From JBBBNV01 sp037137075 (GTDB lineage: Bacteria > Bacillota > Bacilli > Paenibacillales > NBRC-103111), in NCBI RefSeq assembly GCF_037137075.1, contig NZ_JBBBNV010000022.1, positions 1 through 64,000 on the forward strand: 64,000 nt of DNA, given 5' to 3'. A program made the translations under genes and the position numbers. Shown here one piece after another: positions 44,589-53,252 of this stretch (positions are counted from its first letter, which is position 1; each line of letters opens with the position of its first letter). The notes under the pieces were generated by a model that did not search any database, was not told where the DNA came from, and saw only the letters and a program-made list of their open reading frames with translations.

Positions 44589-45368
44589 TCAATTCTTCAT
44601 TCGAGACAATTGTTGTACAAGCTTTTCATTTAAAATTTTAATGTAGGTCCCTTTCATTCCCAGGGAGCGCGTTTCAATAACACTGGCGCTTTCCAGCTTG
44701 CGAAGGGCATTGACGATGACCGAACGGGTAATGCCGACGCGATCAGCGATTTTACTGGCGACCAGCAGCCCTTCCTTGCCTTTCAGCTCTTCAAAAATGT
44801 GCTCAACGGCCTCCATCTCGCTATATGACAGCGAGTTCACAGCAACCTGAACCACCGTCTGGTTCCGGGCTTCCTGCTCCATTTCTTCTGCCCGTTCCCG
44901 TAAAATCTCCATGCCCACAATGGTAGAGCCGTATTCCGCCAAAATCAGATCGTCTTCCACAAACGGATCATCCGATCGGCACAGCACAAGTGTACCGAGC
45001 CGGTCACCGCCTCCCATGATCGGGATAATGGTCAAATGCCCGCATTGTAGAAATTGCTGAATCGTTTGGGTATATCCGGCATATGGCCCGCTAGTATCCA
45101 TATCGTCGGACGTTTCTTCGATTCGCTTCAGCGTATTGTTGTATTCCGAAGGAATCCGCCTGTCGTCACAGATCATATCTTGCAGCTCGCTGTTAGCCAG
45201 CGGCCGCACCAAGCTGTATCCCAGGATTTTCCCCTTCCTGCTAACGACATATACATTAGCGCGAATCGTTTCCCGCAGCACCTCCGCCATATCCATGAAG
45301 CTTAAAGAGCTGCCTGCTGCCCGCTGCAGCAATTTATTCAAGGTGCGCGTTTTGTTGAGTAAATTCAT
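44589..45368 (-). CDS. codY: GTP- and branched-chain-amino-acid-sensing regulator CodY
   Basis: Global repressor that is active when GTP and Ile/Leu/Val are plentiful. 259 residues: an N-terminal GAF effector domain (TRTLNKLLQRAAGSSLSFMDMAEVLRETIRANVYVVSRKGKILGYSL split over it) and a C-terminal winged helix with the recognition helix in ASKIADRVGITRSVIVNALRKLESASVIETRSLGMKGTYI. Full length, all expected regions. In B. subtilis CodY represses fla/che; it again sits directly before that cluster here, so such control is plausible but I could not find a strong CodY box. Confidence 0.98.
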   Translation of the reverse strand: MNLLNKTRTLNKLLQRAAGSSLSFMDMAEVLRETIRANVYVVSRKGKILGYSLVRPLANSELQDMICDDRRIPSEYNNTLKRIEETSDDMDTSGPYAGYTQTIQQFLQCGHLTIIPIMGGGDRLGTLVLCRSDDPFVEDDLILAEYGSTIVGMEILRERAEEMEQEARNQTVVQVAVNSLSYSEMEAVEHIFEELKGKEGLLVASKIADRVGITRSVIVNALRKLESASVIETRSLGMKGTYIKILNEKLVQQLSRMKN

Positions 45369-45408
45369 TTCTGTTCCTCCTGATACCCTTCCTGCCTACA
45401 TCAACAGC

Positions 45409-46800
45409 TTATAGAATGTACTGACTTAAGTCACGATTTTGAGCAATGTCAGAAATTTTCTCCCTTACATATTCCGGAGTAATTACAATCCGCTCCAGGG
45501 TGATTTCCGGGGCTTCAAAAGATAAGTCTTCCAGCAGCTTTTCCAAAATCGTATGCAGACGGCGGGCGCCGATATTTTCTGTGTTTTGATTTACTTCTGC
45601 GGCAATGCGGGCCAACTCGACGATAGCATCATCGGAAAAATCAACGCGGATGCCCTCGGTTTCCAGCAGTGCGGTATATTGCTTGGTAAGCGCATTTTGG
45701 GGTTCCTTCAAAATAAGAACGAAATCATCCTGTGTCAGATTGCTAAGCTCGACGCGAATAGGGAATCTGCCCTGCAATTCGGGAATCAAATCCGACGGCT
45801 TCGAAATATGAAAAGCACCGGCTGCAATAAAGAGCACATAGTCCGTTTTTACCGGTCCATATTTAGTTACGACCGTAGAGCCCTCCACAATGGGTAAAAT
45901 GTCCCTTTGCACTCCTTCTCTAGACACATCCGGTCCAGAGCCTCTGCTATGACTTGCAATTTTGTCAATCTCATCAATGAAAATAATACCGGATTGCTCT
46001 GCACGGCTGATCGCCTCTTGAATAACCTCATCCATATCCATCAGCTTCTGAGCTTCTTCCTGAATCAAGACCTTGCGCGCTTCTTTGACGGGAAGCTTGC
46101 GTCTTTTCGTCCGCTTAGGCAGCAGACTTCCGAACATCTCCTGCATATTCATGCCCATCTGTTCATTGCCCTGTCCCGCGAACATGTCCATCATCGAAGG
46201 TGAATTGTCTTCCACCTCGATTTCGACAATCTCATTCTCCAGCTCACCCTTCAAGAGCTGCTGGAAAACCTGCTCGCGACGGGAGGAAATCGCCGGGTCC
46301 TCCTCTTCCGCCACTGTATTTTGATTGGACGAGCCAAACAGCATTTCCAGCGGATTTTTCTGCGCTTTGCCGCGGTTAGGAGCAGGAACCAGCAGAGCGA
46401 CCAGACGATCGTTAGCCATTTTCTCCGCCTTGTCCTTCAGCTTCTCCGCTTTCTCCGCCTTTACCATACGAATCGCTGTTTCCACCAAATCCCTGACCAT
46501 CGACTCCACGTCCCGGCCTACATAGCCTACCTCCGTGAATTTGGTAGCCTCCAGCTTCACAAAAGGTGCGTTGACCAGCTTGGCAAGACGTCTGGCAATT
46601 TCCGTTTTGCCAACCCCCGTTGGGCCAATCATAAGAATATTTTTCGGGACAATTTCATCGCGAATGGATTCATCCAGCAGACTGCGCCGGTAACGATTGC
46701 GAAGCGCTACGGCCACCGATTTTTTGGCTTTCTTTTGACCTACAACATATTTATCGAGCTCCGCCACGATCTGCTTCGGCGTCAGCGCTTGTTTATTCAT
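45409..46800 (-). CDS. hslU: HslU (ClpY/CodX), ATPase of the HslVU protease
   Basis: AAA+ unfoldase that feeds substrates to HslV. 463 residues: AELDKYVVGQKKAKKSVAVALRNRYRR, Walker A in MIGPTGVGKTEIARRLA, pore loop region GYVGRDVES, an I-domain (about 110-230), Walker B IIFIDEIDKIA, and a C-terminal end (SQYIL) that docks into HslV. It follows hslV by 18 bases. Confidence 0.98.
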   Translation of the reverse strand: MNKQALTPKQIVAELDKYVVGQKKAKKSVAVALRNRYRRSLLDESIRDEIVPKNILMIGPTGVGKTEIARRLAKLVNAPFVKLEATKFTEVGYVGRDVESMVRDLVETAIRMVKAEKAEKLKDKAEKMANDRLVALLVPAPNRGKAQKNPLEMLFGSSNQNTVAEEEDPAISSRREQVFQQLLKGELENEIVEIEVEDNSPSMMDMFAGQGNEQMGMNMQEMFGSLLPKRTKRRKLPVKEARKVLIQEEAQKLMDMDEVIQEAISRAEQSGIIFIDEIDKIASHSRGSGPDVSREGVQRDILPIVEGSTVVTKYGPVKTDYVLFIAAGAFHISKPSDLIPELQGRFPIRVELSNLTQDDFVLILKEPQNALTKQYTALLETEGIRVDFSDDAIVELARIAAEVNQNTENIGARRLHTILEKLLEDLSFEAPEITLERIVITPEYVREKISDIAQNRDLSQYIL

Positions 46801-46818
46801 GTCGGCGTCCCCTTTCGG

Positions 46819-47364
46819 TTACTCTATTTCTTCCAAAATAATGTTGTGGTTCGTAAAGACACAAATATCCGCTGCGGTTTCCAGGGCGGCTTTGGCGATT
46901 TGTCCTGCGCTCAAATGGCCGGAATGAACTTTCAGTGCCCGCCCGGCCGCAAGAGCGTAGCCCCCTCCTGATCCGATCGCCAGAATGCCGTCATCAGGTT
47001 CAATGATTTCGCCGTTCCCCGAAACAAGCAGCAGGCTCTGAGCGTCCATCACGATCATCATCGCTTCCAGTCGGCGAAGCACGCGATCCGAACGCCAATC
47101 CTTGGCAAGCTCCACCGCAGCGCGCTGCAAATTTCCGCTGTGCTCCTCAAGCTTGGCCTCAAACTTCTCAAACAACGTGATGGCATCGGCAACGGACCCG
47201 GCAAACCCGGCTACAACCTTGCCCCGGTAAAGCCTGCGCACCTTTCTCGCCGTATGCTTCATGACCATCTGATTGCCGAATGTAACCTGGCCGTCTCCCG
47301 CAATCGCCCCTTTGCCTTGATGGCGCACTGCAAAAATTGTTGTCGCATGAAATTGGCTGCTCAC
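46819..47364 (-). CDS. hslV: HslV (ClpQ/CodW), peptidase of the HslVU protease
   Basis: Proteasome-like peptidase. The GTG at 47364 (GGGGGA about five bases upstream) gives 181 residues beginning MSSQFHATTIFAV; the ATG two codons earlier abuts that SD. The first Met would be removed to expose Ser. In B. subtilis ClpQ (CodW) the N-terminal residue is likewise Ser rather than the Thr of Escherichia coli HslV, where TTIFAV is N-terminal. The rest (GDGQVTFGNQMVMKHTARKVRRL, AGFAGSVADA, GSGGGYALAAGRAL) is typical. Confidence 0.96.
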   Translation of the reverse strand: MSSQFHATTIFAVRHQGKGAIAGDGQVTFGNQMVMKHTARKVRRLYRGKVVAGFAGSVADAITLFEKFEAKLEEHSGNLQRAAVELAKDWRSDRVLRRLEAMMIVMDAQSLLLVSGNGEIIEPDDGILAIGSGGGYALAAGRALKVHSGHLSAGQIAKAALETAADICVFTNHNIILEEIE

Positions 47365-47395
47365 AGGCATCCCCCGTTTCCGTAAATCTGCTTGA

Positions 47396-47440
47396 AATAA
47401 AACGAACGAAGCGCTGTTTGCTTGCCCGAGCCGCTTCGTT
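47396..47440 (-). terminator. Terminator-like hairpin before hslV
   Basis: On the minus strand AACGAAGCG pairs with CGCTTCGTT (nine perfect pairs, 18-base loop), followed by CGTTTTATTT. It may end trmFO transcripts or act as an attenuator for hslV. The T-tract is interrupted, so strength is uncertain. Confidence 0.5.
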
Positions 47441-47451
47441 ACGCATGAATT

Positions 47452-47468
47452 GTAAACATAATGTTCAC
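47452..47468. promoter_or_regulatory. 17-base near-perfect palindrome upstream of hslV
   Basis: GTAAACATAATGTTCAC differs from its own reverse complement at only one pair besides the central base. It resembles a dimeric repressor site. It lies 88 bases upstream of the hslV start; the binding protein is unknown. It does not fit the Bacillus LexA spacing. Confidence 0.4.
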
Positions 47469-47578
47469 CCGTTTACCTGTTTGCACTGCCTGAACATAAG
47501 GAACGGCAGCTGAGCCGGAACCGCGCCGCTGCCACATGGATCAATGTAAAACATGTATATCGTACCATAGTCATGGTT

Positions 47579-48910
47579 TTACTTACAAGTTGAATTGTGG
47601 ATATTTTCTGAAAAATTACGTATGCTTGTTAATGCCCGCTGAGCGAGCTGTTCATTCTTTTCCTTTTTCCCGCGAATTCGTTCAGGAAGCGGCGGGAACA
47701 GCCCGAAATTGGCATTCATTGGCTGGAAATGCTTGGAGTCCGCTGTTGTAATATAGTTCGCCATGCTGCCAAGCGTTGTTTCATGCGGAAGCACCAGGCA
47801 ATCCAGGCCCTTTGCCAGCCTAGCTGCATTGAGTCCTGCAATGAGACCGGAAGCCGCTGATTCCACATAGCCTTCCACGCCTGTCATTTGGCCTGCGAAG
47901 AAAAGCTTGCTTCTCCCCTTGAACTGATAGGTCGGCTCAAGCAGGGTCGGCGAGTTAATGAAGGTATTGCGATGCATGACCCCGTACCGGACAAACTCCG
48001 CATTTTCCAACCCGGGTATTAAGGAGAAAACCCGTTTCTGCTCGCCCCATTTCAGGTGCGTCTGAAAACCGACCAGATTGAACAAGGTTCCCGCTGCATT
48101 GTCCTGCCGCAGCTGAACGACTGCATACGGCAGCTTGCCTGTATGCGGATTTATAAGACCAACCGGCTTCATCGGGCCGTAAAGAGCGGTTTGCTTGCCT
48201 CGTGAAGCCATTACCTCAATCGGCATACAGCCCTCAAAATAAATTTCTTTCTCAAATTCTTTTACCGGCGCAGTTTCCGCAGTAATCAGAGCATCATGAA
48301 ACAGGTTAAACTCTTCCTCTGTCATCGGACAGTTCAAATATGCCGCTTCGCCCTTATCATAACGGGAGGCCAGGTACACCTTGCTCATATCAATCGAATC
48401 CCGTTCAACAATCGGAGCCGCCGCATCATAAAAGTATAAATACTCCTGACCGGTCAGCGCCTTGAGATGATCGGAGAGCTCCGGTGATGTGAGAGGTCCG
48501 GTCGCTACCACGGTAATCCCGTCTACCGGCAGAGAGGTTAATTCCTCATTGCGCACCTCGATAAGCGGGTGATTTCTCAGCCGCGAGGTCACTTCGCCGG
48601 AGAAGCCGTCCCGATCTACCGCCAGTGCCCCGCCAGCCGGAACAGCGTGCTTGTCCGCGCAGCTCATAATAAGGGAATTCATGATCCGCATTTCTTCTTT
48701 AAGCACGCCCACAGCATTGGTCAAGCCGTTGGCCCGCAGCGAGTTGCTGCATACCAGCTCTGCGAAGTTATCGCTAATGTGAGCCGGGGTTTTACGTACA
48801 GGTCTCATTTCATAAAGCGTGACCGGCACGCCCTGACTGGCAATTTGCCATGCGGCTTCACTGCCGGCCAAACCCGCGCCGATCACGGTTACTCGTTCAT
48901 TTGCGTTCAA
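47579..48910 (-). CDS. trmFO: TrmFO, folate-dependent tRNA (uracil-54-C5)-methyltransferase
   Basis: Makes the T54 of tRNA using methylene-tetrahydrofolate and FAD. 443 residues: FAD-binding VTVIGAGLAGSEAAWQIA, RPVRKTPAHISDNFAELVCSNSLRANGLTNAVGVLKEEM (segments), and FAGQMTGVEGYVESAASGLIAGLNAARLA at the C-terminal FAD site. TTG start with GAGGAG upstream; it begins six bases after topA, as in B. subtilis. Confidence 0.96.
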   Translation of the reverse strand: MNANERVTVIGAGLAGSEAAWQIASQGVPVTLYEMRPVRKTPAHISDNFAELVCSNSLRANGLTNAVGVLKEEMRIMNSLIMSCADKHAVPAGGALAVDRDGFSGEVTSRLRNHPLIEVRNEELTSLPVDGITVVATGPLTSPELSDHLKALTGQEYLYFYDAAAPIVERDSIDMSKVYLASRYDKGEAAYLNCPMTEEEFNLFHDALITAETAPVKEFEKEIYFEGCMPIEVMASRGKQTALYGPMKPVGLINPHTGKLPYAVVQLRQDNAAGTLFNLVGFQTHLKWGEQKRVFSLIPGLENAEFVRYGVMHRNTFINSPTLLEPTYQFKGRSKLFFAGQMTGVEGYVESAASGLIAGLNAARLAKGLDCLVLPHETTLGSMANYITTADSKHFQPMNANFGLFPPLPERIRGKKEKNEQLAQRALTSIRNFSENIHNSTCK

Positions 48911-48916
48911 AACAGG

Positions 48917-50989
48917 TTACTCCTCTTCTTTGTAATCACACTGGGTGCATTGAATCGTCTGTCCACTTTTACTGTTTTTCTCAATCATCATACTGCCGCA
49001 GCTAGGGCACGGCTTCGCCACCGGCTTATCCCATGATACGAAGTCACAGCCCGGATATTGATCGCAGCCGTAAAACATCCGTCCCTTTTTACTCCGCCGT
49101 TCAATGATTTTCCCTTCCTTGCACTTCGGGCACGTAACCCCCGTATCTTTGACAATCGGTTTTGTGTTCCGGCATTCAGGAAATCCGGTGCAGGCCAGGA
49201 ATTTACCGAACCGGCCCATCTTGATAGCCATGAAGCGTCCGCATTTCTCGCATTGAATATCTGTAATTTCGTCCTGAAGCTCGACTTCCTTCATTTCTTC
49301 CTCAGCGACCTCTAGACGTTTCTCGAAGGAGGTATAAAACTCGTCAAGCACCTTGACCCAGTCCATTGCCCCGTCTTCCACATGGTCAAGTCCTTCTTCC
49401 ATATGGGCGGTAAACTCCACGTTCAGGATTTCCGGGAAAAACTCCTCCATAAGCTGGATGACAAGCCCTCCAAGCTCAGTAGGGAAAAATTTCTTCTCTT
49501 CCATGGCAATATACCCGCGCTTCTGGATCGTATCCAGCGTAGGCGCGTACGTACTCGGTCGGCCGATTCCCCGCTCCTCCAGCTCCCTGACAAGTCTAGC
49601 TTCCGTATAACGCGGCGGCGGTTGTGTGAAATGCTGCTTCGGTTCAATTGAAGTCTGGTTCAGCGCGTCTCCTTGCTTGAGCGGCGGCAAAAACTTCTCA
49701 TCCTCTGTTGCCCCGTCATCGCTGCCTTCAACGTACACCTTCATGAACCCCGGGAATTTCACCTTTGAGCCAACAGCTCTGAACAGGACTTCACCTGCAC
49801 CGATATCAACGGTCATCGTATCCAAAACCGCCGAAGCCATTTGGCTTGCAACAAACCGCTCCCAGATGAGCTTATACAAACGAAGCTGATCCCGGCTGAG
49901 ACTTTCCTTTACTTCTTCAGGCACACGCAATACGGATGTTGGACGGATGGCCTCATGCGCATCCTGGGCATTTGCCGTTTTCTTGCTGTAATTGCGAGGT
50001 GCTTCGGGAACGTAGGACGCTCCGTATTTTCCGGCTATATACTCCTTCGCCTCTTCCTGGGCAACAGGAGAAATCCGGGTTGAATCGGTACGCATATACG
50101 TAATTAAACCGACGGTGCCTTCCTTCCCAAGGTCAACCCCTTCATACAGCTGCTGAGCAATTTGCATCGTCTTGGCCGCGCGGAAATTCAGCTTGCGGGC
50201 CGCTTCCTGCTGGAGCGTACTTGTAATGAACGGCGCGGACGGATGACGCTGACGCTCCCGCTCCTTGACTTCCTTTACAATATAAGCTGCGCCTTGAATC
50301 GCATCCAGAATTTGCTGTACATCCGCTTCGCTGTGAAGCTCCTTCTTCTCCCCATTGGCACCGTAAAACTTTGCTTCAAATTCCTGCTTCGCCCCGGACA
50401 GCTGAATCGTAATGGACCAATACTCCTCCGGTTCGAATGCCTTGATTTCGTTCTCCCGGTCGATAATCAGCTTCACGGCGACTGATTGAACCCGCCCGGC
50501 GGATAAGCCCTTTTTCACCTTTTTCCACAGCAAGGGGCTAATCTTATAGCCGACTAGCCGGTCAAGAATACGGCGCGCCTGCTGGGCATTCACCAAATCC
50601 ATATTAATCCGGCGCGGAGTTTTGAAGGCATCCTTTACCGCCTGCTTCGTAATCTCATTAAATACGACCCGGCATGGCTCTGTTTGTTCCAAATCCAAAT
50701 AATGCGCCAAATGCCACGCAATCGCTTCCCCTTCGCGATCAGGGTCAGCCGCCAGATAAACGCGTTTTACTTTTTTGCTGGCGTCCTTGAGTTCCTTCAA
50801 TACGCTTCCTTTGCCCCGAATCGTAATGTATTTCGGTTCGAAATTGTTCTCGACTTCAACACCGATTTGGCTCTTTGGAAGGTCTCGAATATGGCCCATC
50901 GAGGCTTTGACAATATATTTGCTGCCTAAGTATTTGCCGATCGTTTTGGCTTTTGCCGGTGATTCTACAATGACTAATGAATCTGCCAT
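48917..50989 (-). CDS. topA: DNA topoisomerase I
   Basis: Relaxes negative supercoils by a type IA reaction. 690 residues: TOPRIM domain with SLVIVESPAKAKTIGKYLG and YLAADPDREGEAIAWHL, active-site Tyr near 299 in GLITYMRTDSTR, then three C-terminal four-Cys zinc ribbons (CEKCGRFMAI..., CPKCKEGKIIE..., CPSCGSMMIEK...CTQC). The number of zinc ribbons and length are typical of Bacilli. Confidence 0.98.
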   Translation of the reverse strand: MADSLVIVESPAKAKTIGKYLGSKYIVKASMGHIRDLPKSQIGVEVENNFEPKYITIRGKGSVLKELKDASKKVKRVYLAADPDREGEAIAWHLAHYLDLEQTEPCRVVFNEITKQAVKDAFKTPRRINMDLVNAQQARRILDRLVGYKISPLLWKKVKKGLSAGRVQSVAVKLIIDRENEIKAFEPEEYWSITIQLSGAKQEFEAKFYGANGEKKELHSEADVQQILDAIQGAAYIVKEVKERERQRHPSAPFITSTLQQEAARKLNFRAAKTMQIAQQLYEGVDLGKEGTVGLITYMRTDSTRISPVAQEEAKEYIAGKYGASYVPEAPRNYSKKTANAQDAHEAIRPTSVLRVPEEVKESLSRDQLRLYKLIWERFVASQMASAVLDTMTVDIGAGEVLFRAVGSKVKFPGFMKVYVEGSDDGATEDEKFLPPLKQGDALNQTSIEPKQHFTQPPPRYTEARLVRELEERGIGRPSTYAPTLDTIQKRGYIAMEEKKFFPTELGGLVIQLMEEFFPEILNVEFTAHMEEGLDHVEDGAMDWVKVLDEFYTSFEKRLEVAEEEMKEVELQDEITDIQCEKCGRFMAIKMGRFGKFLACTGFPECRNTKPIVKDTGVTCPKCKEGKIIERRSKKGRMFYGCDQYPGCDFVSWDKPVAKPCPSCGSMMIEKNSKSGQTIQCTQCDYKEEE

Positions 50990-51022
50990 TCCCGAGCCTA
51001 CCTCCCTCTGGCAACATTCTAT

Positions 51023-52120
51023 TTATATTACAGTATACGCCGGACCCGGCTTTTGTTCGATTCTCTTTTTCATTAGCAAGGATAACAGAACTGAATGCAA
51101 ATGTCCAAAAGAGAATCCGCTGCGCTCCAACAATAGGTCAAAAGTTACAGGATTTAGGCCGATCAAATCAAGCACTGCCTGTTCATCCGGCGGCAGCGCT
51201 TCCGGCTTATCACCTCCCGCTTTTCCCTTTGGACTGCGGGGAGCATGCCTGATGTACCTTTGGATTTCTACTAATATATCTTCACTGGTGGCGACCAGTT
51301 TCGCCCCTTGCTGAATTAAGCTGTTCGTCCCCCGGCTTTTGGGTGACGTGATCGGTCCGGGCACTGCATACACATCCCCGGATTGCTCCAGACACTGCTC
51401 AGCCGTGATGAGCGATCCGCTGCGATCCGCCGCCTCTACAACAAGAGTTCCCAGACTGAGCCCTGCAATAATACGATTACGCAGCGGAAACATTCCGGGA
51501 TGCAGCGGCGTGTCAAGCGGGTATTCCGACAAAATAAGTCCCCGTTCGGCAATTTGCTCCAAAAGCGCGCGGTTCTCTCTAGGGTAAACCTCCCCTGCTG
51601 CACATCCCAGAACAGCAATTGTAGATCCGGCATGGGCAAGCGCTGCCCGGTGGGCCTCGCCGTCAATCCCTCTCGCTAAGCCGCTAACGACCGTCACACC
51701 GGCAGCCGACAGCTCCCCCGCCAGCTCGCCGGCCGCCTTGCGGCCATAAGCCGTTGGCATTCTTGTGCCCACAACAGCAATAGCCGGGCACTGCATAAGC
51801 TCCTGCCGACCCTGAGTGTACAGCACCCAGGGCGGCTGGGCAATGTGCCGGAGCCGTTCGGGATACTCTTCATCAAATACGGTGATTATCCCGATGTTAA
51901 GCCGGTTATAACGCTCCAGCTGCTGCTCCACCCACTGCTCCGTCATAGCGTCCGCAATCGTCCGGGCTTTGGCTGCCGGAACGCCGTGACGGGATATATC
52001 CTCCGCGCTCATGAATAGAAGCTGCTTCATGTCCACCAACCCGGCCATCAGTAAACGGATGGTTTTCCAGCCGATGCCGGACAGCTGATGAAGAGCAATT
52101 AAAATGCTGCGGTTATCCAT
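51023..52120 (-). CDS. dprA: DNA-protecting protein DprA (Smf)
   Basis: Loads RecA on incoming single-stranded DNA during transformation. 365 residues from the ATG at 52120 (AAAGGAG upstream): an N-terminal SAM-like domain, the Rossmann DprA core (IAVVGTRMPTAYGRKAA...VVSGLARGIDGEAHRAAL, AVLGCAAGEVYPREN, SEYPLDTPLHPGMFPLRNRIIAGLS, VEAADRSGSLITA, VYAVPGPI), and a C-terminal winged-helix end with FSFGHLHSVLLSLLMKKRIE. It starts a unit with topA and trmFO. Confidence 0.96.
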   Translation of the reverse strand: MDNRSILIALHQLSGIGWKTIRLLMAGLVDMKQLLFMSAEDISRHGVPAAKARTIADAMTEQWVEQQLERYNRLNIGIITVFDEEYPERLRHIAQPPWVLYTQGRQELMQCPAIAVVGTRMPTAYGRKAAGELAGELSAAGVTVVSGLARGIDGEAHRAALAHAGSTIAVLGCAAGEVYPRENRALLEQIAERGLILSEYPLDTPLHPGMFPLRNRIIAGLSLGTLVVEAADRSGSLITAEQCLEQSGDVYAVPGPITSPKSRGTNSLIQQGAKLVATSEDILVEIQRYIRHAPRSPKGKAGGDKPEALPPDEQAVLDLIGLNPVTFDLLLERSGFSFGHLHSVLLSLLMKKRIEQKPGPAYTVI

Positions 52121-52174
52121 TAGTATAAGCACTCCTTTACAAAGAAACAACTTTTGGCAAATACAAGAAAACTG

Positions 52175-52185
52175 ATTCTAGCAAA
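52175..52185 (-). promoter_or_regulatory. Possible extended -10 promoter for dprA
   Basis: The minus strand has TG-C-TAGAAT (TAGAAT at 52175-52180 preceded by TGC). No good -35 element lies 17 bases upstream. It is 55 bases before the dprA start and beyond the sucD terminator, where a promoter would be needed. Confidence 0.35.
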
Positions 52186-52235
52186 AATAACGCTTCCGCT
52201 TCATCAGAAGCGCATAAACAGACAAAAAACACAGA

Positions 52236-52277
52236 CAAAAAAACCTTTCATCCCCTTTAATAAGGGAATGAAAGGTT
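52236..52277 (-). terminator. Intrinsic terminator after sucD
   Basis: On the minus strand AACCTTTCAT and ATGAAAGGTT pair (ten pairs), extended by CCC/GGG, followed by TTTTTTTG. It lies 21 bases beyond the sucD stop. Confidence 0.9.
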
Positions 52278-52297
52278 GCTTACCTTCCGGTATGTGC

Positions 52298-53230
52298 TTA
52301 TTTTTTTGTAATGCATTTCTCCAGCAGGCCTTTTTCCTCAAGAACAGCAACGAGAGTCGAGCCCATTTCTGAAGGCGTCGGGGAAACGCGGATACCGCAT
52401 GCCTCCAGTGTCGCCACCTTCTCAGCAGCTGTACCTTTACCGCCGGAAATGATCGCGCCCGCGTGGCCCATCCGTTTTCCTGGAGGCGCTGTTTGACCGC
52501 CGATGAAGCCGACAACCGGCTTCGTCATGTTGGCTTTAATCCACTCTGCAGCTTCTTCTTCTGCAGTGCCGCCGATTTCACCGATCATGATAACTGCATA
52601 GGTGTCCGGATCTTCGTTGAACAGCTTCAGAATATCGATGAACTCCGAGCCCTTAACCGGGTCTCCGCCAATACCTACTGCCGAGGATTGTCCGATACCG
52701 CGGGTGGTCAGCTGGTGTACAGCCTCGTAAGTCAGTGTCCCGGAACGGGATACGACCCCAACATGGCCTGGCGTATGGATGTAGCCCGGCATAATGCCGA
52801 TTTTGCATTCGCCTGGTGTAATAACACCCGGGCAGTTCGGTCCGATCAGACGGGTGCGCTTGCCTTCCATGAAGCGGGCAACCTTAACCATGTCCAGAAC
52901 AGGAATACCTTCTGTGATACAAATAGCGAGATCCAGATCGGCATCTACGGCTTCCATAATTGCATCCGCAGCAAAAGCCGGCGGAACGTAAATAACAGAA
53001 GCTGTCGCGCCTGTAGCCTGCTTCGCTTCAGCAACCGTGTTGAAAACCGGAAGCTGAACGGTTTCTCCGTTCTCCAGTGTAATGTCTACTTTGGTTCCGC
53101 CTTTGCCCGGAGTTACACCGCCGACCATTTGCGTACCATAATCCAAAGCCCCTTTGGCATGAAACAAGCCGGTAGCACCGGTGATGCCCTGGGTAATGAC
53201 TTTTGTATTTTTATTAACCAGAATGCTCAT
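52298..53230 (-). CDS. sucD: Succinyl-CoA synthetase alpha subunit
   Basis: With SucC converts succinyl-CoA to succinate while making ATP in the TCA cycle. 310 residues: CoA-binding Rossmann domain (VITQGITGATGLFHAKGALDYGTQMVGGVTPGKGG segments) and the phosphorylated His in MGHAGAIISGGKGTA. The last residues, CITKK, are typical. It starts 22 bases after sucC. Confidence 0.97.
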   Translation of the reverse strand: MSILVNKNTKVITQGITGATGLFHAKGALDYGTQMVGGVTPGKGGTKVDITLENGETVQLPVFNTVAEAKQATGATASVIYVPPAFAADAIMEAVDADLDLAICITEGIPVLDMVKVARFMEGKRTRLIGPNCPGVITPGECKIGIMPGYIHTPGHVGVVSRSGTLTYEAVHQLTTRGIGQSSAVGIGGDPVKGSEFIDILKLFNEDPDTYAVIMIGEIGGTAEEEAAEWIKANMTKPVVGFIGGQTAPPGKRMGHAGAIISGGKGTAAEKVATLEACGIRVSPTPSEMGSTLVAVLEEKGLLEKCITKK

Positions 53231-53252
53231 TAGTAATGTGCTCCTCTCCGCT

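Noticed and set aside
47452..47468. LexA/SOS box
   Set aside because: The half-sites GAAC and GTTT/GTTC are spaced by five bases and lack flanking C/G of the Bacillus LexA consensus, so it is kept only as an unassigned palindrome.
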